64,000 bases of DNA from the NCBI RefSeq assembly GCF_963678635.1, contig NC_087066.1, forward strand, positions 29,331,301 through 29,395,300, given 5' to 3'. Positions 1 through 12,659 of this stretch are shown in pieces; positions within the stretch are counted from its first letter, which is position 1, and each line of letters starts with the position of its first letter. The notes under the pieces were generated by a model. The model was not told the DNA's origin. It ran no database searches and worked only from the letters and a program-made list of their open reading frames with translations. Made by a program: the position numbers and the translations under genes. The stretch is from Symsagittifera roscoffensis. Taxonomy: Eukaryota; Xenacoelomorpha; Acoela; Convolutidae.

Positions 1-589
1 TTTAGTAAACAGTTGTAAACAGTTAGTAAACAGTTGCTCTTCTTAGAACAACTATTGATATCAAGCTTCGCAAATACCAGTATACACTAGATCTATTGAG
101 ACTAGGAGATATAAGAATCAGACTAAGATTGGTATTAAACTAAGAAGTTGTACGAATCTATCCGGCCGAAAAAAAGATGACGGTGACGAACAGACGGTGA
201 CCTTAATCTGAAATTGCTCTATGAGTGAGCCACCCCGGACATAAACTCATCCTGTGCGACCAAGAGTCTTGAACGGACCTCTACAAATTTAGATTTAGCA
301 AAAACAAAATAGAAATGAGATCGAAAACACAAATAAAAATGTTAAGCAGTATTGAAAAGTTAGTGAACTTACATCCACTTCTCAATAAGTCTAATCAATT
401 CAAATTAGCAATCAAGCTTACACCAGGTCAAAACCCGAACAGCGGACCAAGCTTCTAGATCTTGAAACGAAAAAGCAGTTTGCAACAATAATTTCTCTAC
501 AAAACCGCCAATGCAGTAAGTTTTCGCTCACTAATACAAATTACAATACTTGAAACTGTAAGATACATTCACAAGCTATGAAATAAGGA

Positions 590-790
590 ATACCAATAGG
601 AATACCAAACCAAATTAGACCAGCCATTTAATCTAAAAATTCTGCAAAAACCTTAAAATTTTTATACTTTAAAAAATTATAGAAATATAAAAATACGAAT
701 ACCAAACCAATTTAGACCAGTCTTTTATTAAAAACAAAATCTGCAAAAACCTTTAAAAATTTATAATTTTGAAAATCTATTGAAAAATTC
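590..790. repeat. Two tandem ~97-bp units
   Basis: A block starting AATACCAAACCAA at 601 recurs from 698, with similar text through the CTGCAAAAACCTT stretch, giving a period of about 97 bp. The copies differ by small indels and substitutions, so this is an old local duplication. Confidence 0.6.
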
Positions 791-801
791 AATGAAAAGA
801 C

Positions 802-905
802 AAGCAACAACAGTTTAAATTCAAGTTATATAAGCATACAAGAAACTCTTAACTGAACTAGATATCTAAACCAACAAGATACCTAAACCCCATCACATTT
901 TGTGA
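802..905 (+). repeat. Dispersed repeat, copy 1 (second copy at 2475-2590)
   Basis: About 105 bp starting ACAAGCAACAACAGTTTAAA recurs at 2475-2590 in the same orientation and order (AGCAxACAAGAAACT, ACAAGATA, CCCxATCA). The copies are diverged and no coding content is visible. The spacing is about 1.67 kb, so the intervening DNA may be part of a larger old duplication. Confidence 0.55.
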
Positions 906-2699
906 TCAAAGAAATGAACCCTTGGATTTTGTAATACCTTGGATCTTTAACAAATTAAACTTAATTTCAATTACAAACATTTCCAATATTTGATCAACAA
1001 GGCTTCCCTTGGATCATTTAAACAATTTTGTTTCCCTCACCTCCTAATACTAGTTTCTAAAGACCTCAAACGTCGATTTACTGTCCAACCATTACAAATT
1101 ACCCAGAAATATATAAAATTTTTTCAAAAACTCACCATTTTAATTAAGATAAAAAGAGAAGAACTTCGGTTACTCATCCTTCACCTGAGCCCCTTCTCTT
1201 CCTTGATCCAAGCTAAAACATATCTTTAAACTAGTAAGAATTAAAATAGCATCTAACATTTTACTTGTGTTTTAAATATACTTGTGCCTTGTGGACTGAT
1301 TTACTATTCTCACTATTCTCCGAACCTTGAGCTCAAATTGAATCCCTAAATAAGATAAAATTCTTATAGAACTTAACCACGTGAGAAAGTATCAAATCAT
1401 TCTAACGAACCGATATACTCTCTCTCCTATCTGCCCATTCAGGACAATCTATTCCTCAGGAAAAGAATAACCTCACAAAAATTGTAAGGGATAACAGTTT
1501 AGGAAACAAAAAGTTTAACCCTTGGTTTTGCGCCAATCAATCGAACGCTTATGTCAAAAAAGAGTTTAGGAATCAAATAACAAAAAAAATCCATAAATGT
1601 TTTAATTGAAAAGGAACAAATTTTTTACGGAAATACACCGCCTGAACAAAAATTGGGATACATCGGATCAAAAAAGCAACAAAAAAGAAAAATCAGTTTC
1701 GGAATCTGACTCAACAACAATGAAAAAAACTTCAAAACTTTCGAGATTTAACCCGCAATAATTAAAACAGTGGAAAACCAAAGATATTTTCAGAATCAGA
1801 GTGCATGACAGCATCATACAAAAAGCAAACGCACAATAATAAATTCATATATTCGCAAACCAGTAAGACTCGACAATTGGAATGAACCAATACGACGTTT
1901 TGAAAATTACACATTAACTGTAATACCGCAAAAAAAAAGATTCAACACGAAAAAAAAGATCCCGTAAGAGGACAAGTACAATTTTGTCGTAACCTAATCA
2001 TAAAATTGTTACAAAATGAAATTGCCCAAGTAAATAAGACTTCCTTAAAGTAAAAAGTAGCAGACAAGTACTAGAGCACTGCCTATCAGGTATCAGAAAA
2101 TTCACTTCACATTACGGCATTTTTTTAATTCGAATCTTAACACCACAATCATCAAAAAAACCACTTCACCGAATAAAAACAGATCAAATCGAATTAGATT
2201 TAGAATTTTGATAAATTATATTGAAAATAATCAACATCAAAACTCACAAAGCGCAATATCAACCTTAACAAATGATTTTCTCCATCATTTAAAGATATGT
2301 TTCCATTTTAAAAACAAATGAAATATTTTATCTATTCACAACACAAACATCTCGACACGCAATAGTAAGAAGCGAAAAAATTTTTTTCTCAACTTTCAGT
2401 ACACAAAGACTGTTTAAGAGCAACTCCATTCACAACTGATACCACACTTTTAAATTAGAATGCAAGACTCAACGAAGGGACAAGAAACAATAGTTTAAAT
2501 TCAAAATTTAAAAGCAAACAAGAAACTGTCAACTGAATTAGAGTTTTAATACAACAAGATATCCAAACCCTATCATTTTTTGTAAGCGAAGAATTCGTCA
2601 AAATACTACCTATAACGACAAAACAAGTTATCTCTCCTATCCATCCAACAATTACAACACCAAACAAAAAAAACAATACTCCTTTTCCACCATAGACGT

Positions 2700-5640
2700 T
2701 ACAATCAACAGTCAAATCATCATTGAAAGCGATTTTGAATGTTCACATTGCCCTGCTATTCTTGTAAGCAAAATAATGACAAGATTGACAGTAAAATGTA
2801 GAAAAAAAAACAATTCATTAAAGTTGTAAAAACATGTTGCGGCCGACACTATTAATTTGAAAAGCGCATTTGAATGCTCACAGTACCCAACCGTTCTACT
2901 TAACAACTAATGACAAATGTGAGAGAATCCGCAAAAACAACTGATGAACAAGTCAGTAGCAACTAATAAACTGTTCTTCATTTTGCAATAAAACCATTTG
3001 AAGTCCAATTGCCAATAAAAAAGAAATTGATGGCTTTTTGCTGAATATTTTCAAAGCTTTTGAATATATTCTTTACTTTATTAATTTTGAATCTCAATAA
3101 CATCAGTCGGAACCATTTTTTAGAAAACGTTTTGATTGCTCACAGTGTCAAGCCGGTCTTTTGAGCAAAACACTGACCTACTTTCACTTTTGAAAAAACA
3201 ATTGACTTACCTCTGAAAGCATGTAGCACTAGTTTAGAAGTCCTTTTGTCGGCAACTAAAAATAAAATTAAATTAATTGCAAAAACGAACTAGGCCTTGA
3301 AAAATTAATAAAATTACTTGAAAATTGACTCATTGCCCATTTTGAACCTCCTATTGATTCTGTATCGTTTCGCATAAAGTCTCTCTGGAGGCAGTTGACA
3401 ATAGAAACAAATTAATTGTTCTTTGCTTGATATGTTCAAAGCAATTGGTTTTATTATCCGAAAAGATCTACACTATCAGATGTACACGACTACTGTAGAA
3501 AACACTTTTGAGTGCTCGTATTCAGCTTTTCAACTAAGCAAACAAAAATCGTACAAACGACAGAACCATTGGAACAAAAACAAGTTAGGCCTTAAACATA
3601 AGTTACAATCACTTCAAAATTGACTCATTGCCATTTTGAACCACCTATTGAACCATTGAATCTAGCTCGTTTTGCATTAATTATTTTTGGAGGCAATTGA
3701 CAGAAAAATTGAGTTTAGTGTTCTTTTTTTGATTAGTTTGAAGCCGTTGGTTCTTTTATTCAAAAAGCTTTACACTATGACCCGTACAATATTATTGTAG
3801 AAATTACTTTTGAGTGCTCGCAGTATCCGGCTTTTCAACTAAGCAAAAATTATTTGCATTGATAGAACCTTCAAAAAACGTTTGAGTTATGCTGTAAAAA
3901 CAAGTTTCAATCATAAATAAATTAATTAAATGCCCAGTTCGAGCCTATTATTCATCAATTGATTCTATCCTATTTTGTACTTAGTCATTTCGATTTGAAG
4001 GCCAGTTGACTAAAAAAATAAGTTGCTTGCTTCTTGACTCTTCTATTCTTAATTTTTTACACCATCAACCGGACTGGACAAAACGGCTCAATAATCTCAT
4101 TTGAATGCTCAGAGTGTCCAACCCTCAACTGGGCAAAAACTGATAATTTCCTGTACCCTTGAAAAAAAGACAATTGAGATACGCTGTAAGAACATGTTGC
4201 AATCGTATAAAAACTGATTAATTGCCCAATTCAAACCTCTTTTTTTTGCTTGCTCTTCGTTTGATCTGTTCACCTCAAGTGTTTATGTTGATTATGAAGT
4301 TTTTATGCATCATACGGAAACTATTATTTAAATAAGCGTTTTTGTAGCCAGCCGTTCTAAAAAGCAAAAAAAACGTTAAAAATGAAGATAACCAATGAAA
4401 AAATTATCAAACTAGGCCGTAAAAACACATCGCAATTATAATAAAAATAACTCTTCGCCCAGTTTCAACCACGTATTTAACAATCGACAGAATTTTATTT
4501 TGCACTAAATGCTTTTCCAGGCCATGAGTCTTGCTCGTCGTTTGATCTGATCAAATCAAATGATTCTTTTGATTATGAATATTTACGCCGTCAGCCGCGC
4601 ACCATTGAGTTAGAAGGCGCGGTTGACTGTTCACACCAGCGAGCCGTTCAGTTTATAGTACCACAAAAAACAGACGATTGAGTTGTGCTATAGAAACATA
4701 ATGCAAAAAAGAGAACAACTGAAATATCCCCCAAATTGAACATCAGGTTCAACATTCGTCTCCGGCTCGTTTTACAATAAATCCTTCTGAAGGCTAATTG
4801 ACGTATAAAATTATGGTGCTTGCTTTTTGTTTGTTCTGCTTAGGGTAATTTACTTTATTCATTCTGAACTTTGATACCATCACACGCTACTACGAAAGCT
4901 GCAATACTACGAAAAATTTTGACAATTTTGACAGTAACTTTTAAAAAACAAACGAGTTAAGCTGTAAAACTATGTTGCAATCTTATAAAAAAAATACTGA
5001 CGTTCCGAATCAAACCTCCTCCGAACCTACCCAACCTTGCACATAGTCATTTTGAAGTCCAAGTATCAAAAAACAACAAGTAGTCGCTAGCTTTCTGCTT
5101 GATCTGTTCAAATCAATGGACTCTATTAATTATGAATCTCTATACCATCACCTTTACATCAGTACTTCAGAAAGCGTTTTGGATTGCTCACAGTACCCAG
5201 CTGTTCTTCCGAGCAAAATTATTGCTAATATGACAGTACCATTAGAAAAAACAATTGAGTTAGACAGTAAAAACATCACTCTTTTGTAAAGAAATTAATT
5301 CAATGCTCATTTCGATTTTCTTATAATTCAGTCAATTTTAGCCTACATTGCACTTAGTGCTTTGTAGGCCAGTTGTCTTAAAAAAAATTGTTGCTTGCTT
5401 TAAGTTTGATCTGTTGAAAGTAATTGACACTTTCTTCTGGATAATTCAGACCAAAAACTGGACTGGACAGAATTATTCATCAAGTTCATTAGAATGGTCA
5501 CAGTATCCACCCATTCAACTAGCCAAACGAAAAGATAAAATTGCAGAACCAATGAAAAAAAAAGAACAATTTAATTGTAAAAAATTTTGCAATCGTATAA
5601 TTTTCGACTAATTGCCCATCTCGAACCTCCTATTTAACAA
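2700..5640 (+). repeat. Tandem array of diverged ~250-370 bp monomers
   Basis: A loose consensus recurs in the same orientation. It runs: TTGATCTGTTCAAA; a TTATGAATCTCTA-ACCATCA box; a TTTTGAATGCTCACAGTACCC box; GTTCTTCTGAGCAAAA; GACAGTACCATTGAAAAAA; GTAAAAACATGTTGCAATC; and ATTGCCCATTTCGAACCTCC. The GCTCACAG-type box is seen near 2730, 2870, 3130, 3500, 3807, 4099, 4345, 4620, 5175 and 5488, so spacing is mostly 250-310 bp. Monomers differ strongly from each other. The array lies directly upstream of a LINE endonuclease start (about 6411), so it may be a satellite or the 5' monomer array of that LINE. Confidence 0.75.
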
Positions 5641-8600
5641 TCCGCCCAATCTCATTTTTGACATGTCTTTTTGAAGGCTAATTGGCAATAAAAACAAACA
5701 GTTTCTTCTTTACTTGATCTGATCACAACAATTGCAACTGTCAATTATGATTTTCTACTTCGTCAGACGGACATCGTATTTTATATATGTTTTGAATCTT
5801 TAACAATGTCCCTTGCAACAATTTTCCTTAAAACTTTAACAATTTGACATCACTCTTAGAATGTGTAACAATTTTTTAAACAAAATTTCTACAGAAATTA
5901 GATTTGTCACTAACGAACAATCTTCCTCGAAACCAATCTTAACCTAGTTTTTATGATTCTTGACAGAATATTTTCGTCGCCCATACAATCAATTCAGTTT
6001 TAGAAAAGAAACAAATTTACCCACTCAGTGTTATAGTTACATGCGCGGCTAAAAGTGATAATTCTACTTGTTAAGACTGATAGAATTGATTCGATCGCTT
6101 TTTTGTCCTTCTGACATTATTAAATGTCAGTTTTAGTCTGACTGAAAGCTTTAACAATTATCATCTTGAAAATTATGTTTTTTAAGGGTTATTCTCTTTT
6201 ATGCGTTCTATCAGGTCAGAAAAATATCAATTATACCTCCATTGGCTGCCATATCAAATTATATAAAAGTAGTTGCCTCACCTTTCAGCTATAAAACAAA
6301 AAACAAGATCATTTTACTACCATAATTGATGATGTTGTCAGGAGATGTGCATACTAATCTAGGACAATGGTGTGAATATAACCAACTACCCAAAATATAA
6401 AATGATGTATAACTTGAAAATGTCAAAATGTAACTTGAAAAACTTACACCTCAACTGCCGAAGTATATGCAACGAAAGAGCAGAACTAAAAAATCTAGTC
6501 AAAGCACTAGGCCATGATACAATATATGGTTTATGCGAAACTTCCTTCAGTGAAATAAACAACAAAAAATATATGGGTTTTAAATACTAAAAATTTTTGT
6601 TGCATTTTGACGTGATAGCAAAAAGTAATCATTTTTAAGTCGAAAGTTGAAGGTCTGATATGATTTATACCTAAAAAATTGAATCCAAATTGAGACCTCA
6701 TCTAAATAAGTTTGGTGAAACGTATGAAAAAATGTGGGGCGAGAGTTTTTATTCATCATACGGGCACTATTATTTAAAAAAGCGTTTTTGTATGCTTACA
6801 TTAACCAGCCGTTCTAAAAAGCAAAAAAACGTTAAAAATGAGGACAACCAATGAAAAAATTATCAAACTAGGCCGTAAAAACACATCGCGATTATATTAA
6901 AATTAATTCTTTGCCCAGTTTCAACCACGTATTTAACAATCGACAGAATTTTATTTTGCACTAAATGCTTTTCAAGGCCATGACTCTTGCTCCACGTTTG
7001 ATCTGATCAAGTCAAATGATTCTTTTGATCATGAATCTCTACGCCGTCAGCCGCGCACCATTGAGTTAGAAAGCGCGGTTGACTGTTTACATCAGCGAGC
7101 CGTTCAATTTATAGTACCACAAAAAACAGACGATTGAGTTGTGCTATAGAAACATAATGCAAAAAGAGAACAACTGAAGTATCCCCCAAATTGACAGCAC
7201 AAAAAAATTGACAGCTAAAAGCAAGCAACAGTTGATTTTAGCCTACATTGCACTTAGTCTCCAGCTCGTTTTGCAAAAAATCCTTCTGAAGGCTAATTGA
7301 CGTATAAAATTATGGTGCTTGCTTTTTGTTTACTGCTTAGGGTAATTTACTTTATTCATTCTGAACTTTGATACCATTACACGGTCTTCAATGCTTTAGA
7401 AAACACGTTTGAATGCTCATATCATCTAGCTGCACTACAACGAAAAATTTTGACAATTTTGACAGTAACTTTTAAAAAACAAATAAATTAAGCTGAAAAA
7501 CCATGTTGCAATCTTATTAAAAAAATACTAACGTTTCAACTCAATCCTTCTCCGAATCTACCCAACCTTGCACATAGTCATTTTGAAGGTCAAATATCAA
7601 AAACCAACAAGTAGTTGCTAGCTTTCTGCTTGATCTGTTCAAATCGATGGACTCTAATAATTATGAATCTCTATACCATCCCCTGTGCATCAGTACTTCA
7701 GAAAGCGTTTTGGATTGCTCACAGTACCCAGCTATTCTTCCGAGCAAAATTATTGCTAATATGACAGTACCATTAGAAAAACAATTGAGTTAGACAGTAA
7801 AACATCACTCTTTCGTAAAGAAATTAATTCAATGCTCAATTCGATTTTCTTATATTTCAGTCAATTTTAGCCTACATTGCACTTAGTGCTTTGTAGGCCA
7901 GTTGTCTTAAAAAAATTTGTTGCTTGCTTTAAATTTGATCTGTTGAAAGTAATTGACACTTTCTTCTTGATAATTCAGACCAAAAATTGGACTGGACAGA
8001 ATTATTCATCAAGTTCATTAGAATGGTCACAGTATCCATCCAAGTATTTAACAAATCTTCATTGGTTAAAAATGAAGATAACCAATGAAAAAATTATCAA
8101 ACTAGATCGTAAAAACACATCGCAATTATAATAAAATTATTTCTTTGCCCAGTTTCAACCTCGTATTTAACAATCGACAGAATTTTATTTTGCACTAAAT
8201 GCTTTTCAAGGCCATGACTCTTGCTCCTCGTTTGATCTGATCAAATCAAGTGATTCTTTTGATCATGAATCTTTACGCCGTCAGCCTCGCACCATTGAGT
8301 TAGAAAGTGCGGTTGACTGGTTACACCATCGAGCCGTTCAACTTTTAGTACCACAAAAAATAGACGATTGAGTTGTGCTATAGAAACATATTGCAAATAA
8401 GAGAACAACTGAAATATCCCCCAAATTGGCAGCACAAAAAAATTGACAGCTAAAATCAAGCAACAGTCGATTTTAGCCTACATTGCACTTAGTGTTTTGT
8501 AGGCCAGTTGTCTTAAAAAAATTTGTTGCTTGCTTTAAGTTTGATCTGTTGAAAGTAATTGACACTTTCTTCTTGATAATTCAGACCAAAAACTGGACTG

Positions 8601-9845
8601 GACAGAATTATTCATCAAGTTCATTAGAATGGTCACAGTATCCACCCATTCAACTAGCCAAACGAAAAGATAAAATTGCAGAACCAATGAAAAAAAAAGA
8701 ACAATTTAGTTGTAAAAAATTTTGCAATCGTATAATTTTTGACTAATTGCCCATCTCGAATCTCCTATTTAACAATCCGCCCAATCTCATTTTTGACATG
8801 TCTTTTTGAAGGCTAATTGGCAATAAAAACAAACAGTTTCTTCTTTACTTGATCTGATCACAACAATTGCAACTGTCAATTATGATTTTCTACTTCGTCA
8901 GACGGACATCGTATTTTATATATGTTTTGAATCTTTAACAATGTCCCTTGCAACAATTTTCCTTAAAACTTTAACAATTTGACATCACTCTTAGAATGTG
9001 TAACAATTTTTTAAACAAAATTTCTACAGAAATTAGATTTGTCACTAACGAACAATCTTCCTCGAAACCAATCTTAACCTAGTTTTTATGATTCTTGACA
9101 GAATATTTTCGTCGCCCATACAATCAATTCAGTTTTAGAAAAGAAACAAATTTACCCACTCAGTGTTATAGTTACATGCGCGGCTAAAAGTGATAATTCT
9201 ACTTGTTAAGACTGATAGAATTGATTCGATCGCTTTTTTGTCCTTCTGACATTATTAAATGTCAGTTTTAGTCTGACTGAAAGCTTTAACAATTATCATC
9301 TTGAAAATTATGTTTTTTAAGGGTTATTCTCTTTTATGCGTTCTATCAGGTCAGAAAAATATCAATTATACCTCCATTGGCTGCCATATCAAATTATATA
9401 AAAGTAGTTGCCTCACCTTTCAGCTATAAAACAAAAAACAAGATCATTTTCCAATCATAATTGATGATGTTATCAGGAGATGTGCATACTAATCTAGGAC
9501 AATGGTGTAATGCAACCAACTATCCAAAAAAATAAAATGATGTCTAACTTGAAAATGTCAAAATGTAACTTGAAAAACTTACACCTCAACTGCCGAAGTA
9601 TATGCAACGAAAGAGCAGAACTAAAAAATCTAGTCAAAGCACTCGGCCATGATACAATATATGGTTTATGCGAAACTTCCTTCAGTGAAATAAACAACAA
9701 AAAAATATGGTTTTTAAATACTAAAAACTTTTGTTGCATTTGGTCTGATATGATTGATACCTGATACCTAAAAAATTGAATCCAAATTGAGACCTCATCT
9801 AAATACATTTGGTGAAACGTATGAAAATATGTGGGGCGAGATGGT
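4300..9845 (+). repeat. Higher-order tandem duplication of monomers plus LINE 5' end (three partial units)
   Basis: Unit 1 is 4300-6744, unit 2 is 6745 to about 8045, and unit 3 is about 8046-9845. Text at 5335-6744 recurs almost unchanged at 8469-9843 (offset ~3135), with only scattered differences. 4300-5505 recurs at 6748-8038. 4379-4735 recurs again at 8069-8428. Unit 2 lacks the part after 5505, and unit 3 lacks the part equal to 4740-5335. The unit 1/unit 2 junction falls inside the LINE endonuclease fragment. The close match of long copies against the poor match of monomers shows a recent duplication of an older array. Confidence 0.85.
6372..6744 (+). pseudogene. Truncated LINE endonuclease N-terminus, copy in repeat unit 1
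   Basis: The frame from 6372 encodes NLHLNCRSICNERAELKNL followed by a DTIYGLCETSFSE stretch. This is the layout of the first strands of the apurinic-endonuclease domain of non-LTR retrotransposons: an N-x-RS motif, then a hydrophobic strand and the xxETxxS motif. It stops at 6590, and recognisable LINE sequence ends near 6744, where the monomer array restarts. No RT follows, so it is dead. The second copy (9510-9764) continues into the rest of the element. Confidence 0.75.
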
Positions 9846-11450
9846 TTTTTATCAAGTGAATAATCAAGACTCAATTTTTTTTATCAATTTGGCTTATAAT
9901 CCAAACAAATCCAATAATTTTTAGTGTTCTTGAAAAATTTTCTGAATCAATTGAATACGTTAAACCTTGAGTAAAAAATTAACTCAATTAGTTGAATTTT
10001 GTTCAATTTTTCTAATTAAAGATTAAAAAGAGTCACTAGAAACAATTTTACTGCCATTGAAATTATGAATAAAAGCTTTAGAAACCCATCAATGATCCTA
10101 ATTGAATACATAATGGGTGACAGCTCCGGATTTAATACATCAAACAAGTTCTGCTGTTCTACATCAAGCAAGTTCTGATTTTCCTGCTGTTTTAATTGTA
10201 ACCGATACAATAGCCAAAAATGAGGTCATGTTATAAACGTACAACCTATGATGAAACAAGCTATACACAGGAGAAGCTTTTTTTATTGAATTGGAAAATT
10301 TGGTTGAAACTCTTTGAAAAAGAACCAGATCCCGAAAAAAAAAATTTCAAAACTTTAACGAAAATGTAGTGCAACGTATTCAATTTATGCACCACCAAAA
10401 ACACAACAAGAAGATTACTCGCTTATAAAAACCTGAGAATTGGCCAACAGCGCAAAGTTATCAATGAAACAAAAAGTTCAACAAAGACTTTCATTAAACA
10501 TTCCTGCTCCAAGGTTCTTTCGGACATGTAAAAACGAAGCTATAAATTGAACTTCAAAATTAAAAATTTTCAAAATTAGGAAGTTTATTAAAACCAATCA
10601 AACCAATCTAAGAAGTTCTTGAGCACCTTCTATATACACTCAAACTAAAATACCTAATCATAATTTTTTAAATTTTAAATTTTTTACATCTTTAGAATGC
10701 AAGAGTGAACTGAGAAACTCGATCACGGAAAACCCCCTGTGAAATACCAGCCCAAAAAAAACAACTATAAGTTTATTCGTTTATCAAAAATTATTCAAAA
10801 CCCGGAGAACTGATCAAAAGCGCTGGAAAACAATTTCTACAAAAGCAGATGAACGAATACTTTATGAAGGATTGTCGTATACTTAAAACTAAACCATATA
10901 TTCAACAAAAAATGCACTGTTATACTGTACTGAATCACTTCAAAAATATATTGATATTGACAAAAGTGATGCTGCCTTATTTCATTTTTTAACTCTCACA
11001 CGCATTTGACTGCATCAATAACTATTTTGAAAGAATAAACTTGAAAATTTTTGTTTCTCAAAAAGTTTGACTGATCTGATTGAAAATTTTGTAAGAGTAG
11101 CAGGCAGCAAAAAATATTAATTAAAAACTTTGAATAAGATTGGATTAACCTTTTTCAAGGTGTTCCACAAGTTACAGTCCTTGAATCACCTATTATCAGC
11201 ATGTACATTAATGATCTGAACCAACAAATACCAACATATTGCTGAGTCATTCAGAACGCAGATGAAACAAAGCTCCTTGTTGATAACGAAAATTTAGAAG
11301 CAGCTCTAAACCAACTCGATCATTAATGAAAAAAATTTATCAAGATATTCAAAATAATTTGTTAAAAAGGATGTGGAAAAACTGAGTTCGTTATATTCAG
11401 TAAAACAAATAAAATTCATAAAAAAAAACAAATTGATTAAATTGTACCAA
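9510..11450 (+). pseudogene. Decayed non-LTR retrotransposon (EN start, RT remnant)
   Basis: The endonuclease start (NLHLNCRSICNERAELKNL) lies at about 9549-9700. After 1.4 kb of frames full of stops, 11150-11345 reads like an RT fragment. Its motif B resembles the FQGVPQGTVLxPxL consensus but is mutated (GVPQVTVLESPI), followed by YINDLNQQ, a stop, and NADETKLL in place of YADDTKLL. EN and RT lie in the expected order and spacing for one element. The catalytic DD is changed to DE and stops are frequent, so it cannot move itself. The clade (CR1/L2/Jockey group) is only a guess. Confidence 0.7.
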
Positions 11451-12655
11451 AAATTATAAAATTGAAAAAAAACTTCAAGAGATGCAAGTGATCAAACTTA
11501 AAATTTTCAACAGGAGTTCAAAGGTATACTGAAAAAACGCCACGTGGTATTGAAAAAAAAACAATCCAACAAAAAACTGTTAGCTTTGAACACCAGGTTG
11601 CTGCTAATGAAAGCGCCACCTCTACAGTCACGGAGGTTAACAGAAGGTCAGGGAGGTTATCAGGTAGTCTAACTCGATGGAATAACAAATAATTTAACAG
11701 TTTCACCTGGAAAACAATTGAATGGGGCTGTGAAATCTTGCTGTAACCGGCTTAAATACGATTCTTCTTCTTTAGATTTGAACAAAGTATAAATTTTTGT
11801 AGTTTAGGCTTTCACCAGGTTGGAAAAGTCCAAACCATTTTTGGAAAGACTGGAAAAACTTATTACCAGCGTATAAGTTTTTGAAAATTATTTTGTATGA
11901 AAGCTCTACCATTTGAAAACAAAATTTTGAAAAATAGTTTTATCGCGAACGCTTCAACTTCTAAGAAAGGCAATTCAGTTCAGACTTAAGATGTGTTTTC
12001 ATACACAGTACCTTAAAGACAAAACAGCGGTAGCTTATGGAAATGTTGGCTTTGTTAATTTGAAATTTAGATGACAATTAGCAAAGTTGTTTCCATTCAA
12101 TTTATTGTCATATGTTATTTGATATTTTTCCGTTAGTTTGTTCCATGAAAATACAAAAAAAAATTTAAATTTTATTCTTTGATTTTCAAGGGTAATAAAC
12201 GCAGTGAAAATTTTTATAGAGTTTTCTCAGATTTTTCTTCAGTTTTGTTTTCAGGAAAAGGACTTAATTTGATTTAAAAAACAAAAACTCTGCGCTCATA
12301 CATATGAATGCATTTATGAATGACTCAGGTATACATGGAAATTTACAGTTCAATTGATTTTCAATTCGTGAAAGTTATGTAAAGAACACTCTCCACAAAT
12401 GATTGTTGAAACTTCTTGTTTTTTTTTTCAGTAATCAGAAGGTCACAAATATCATATCAACCGTCAAGTACCAATTGTTGAGTTTACCGTCAAAAACGCT
12501 CTAAAAATATTCCAGTCGAAATCCTTGGCTTTTTCTAGATATGAAAAAGCGAAGTATAATAGGAATAGAAGAAAAAAAGTCAGATGGCTGAAAATTAGGC
12601 CAACCAGATTGAGAAAAATAACAGCTTCACAGAAGAAAACGGAGAACAACTCAAA
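11450..12655. other. Unassigned non-coding DNA
   Basis: No gene recognised. 11530-11700 is slightly richer in GC than its surroundings (GCCACCTCTACAGTCACGG) but has no frame I can name. The rest is AT-rich. Confidence 0.5.
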
Positions 12656-12659
12656 AAAA

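Larger units (their letters stand above)
1..2690. other. AT-rich non-coding stretch with weak repeats
   Basis: No reading frame here looks like a protein: all are short, low-complexity and unlike known families. The stretch contains short local repeats (a TAAACAGTT motif three times in the first 36 bases) and two longer repeats listed separately. No RNA gene or terminal structure was recognised. Confidence 0.6.

Noticed and set aside
2700-9845. CRISPR array
   Set aside because: Repeats are about 300 bp, diverged and without short regular spacers, in a eukaryotic context.
9494-9874. 126-codon minus-strand ORF
   Set aside because: It is the antisense of the LINE endonuclease start, which has clear family motifs on the plus strand.
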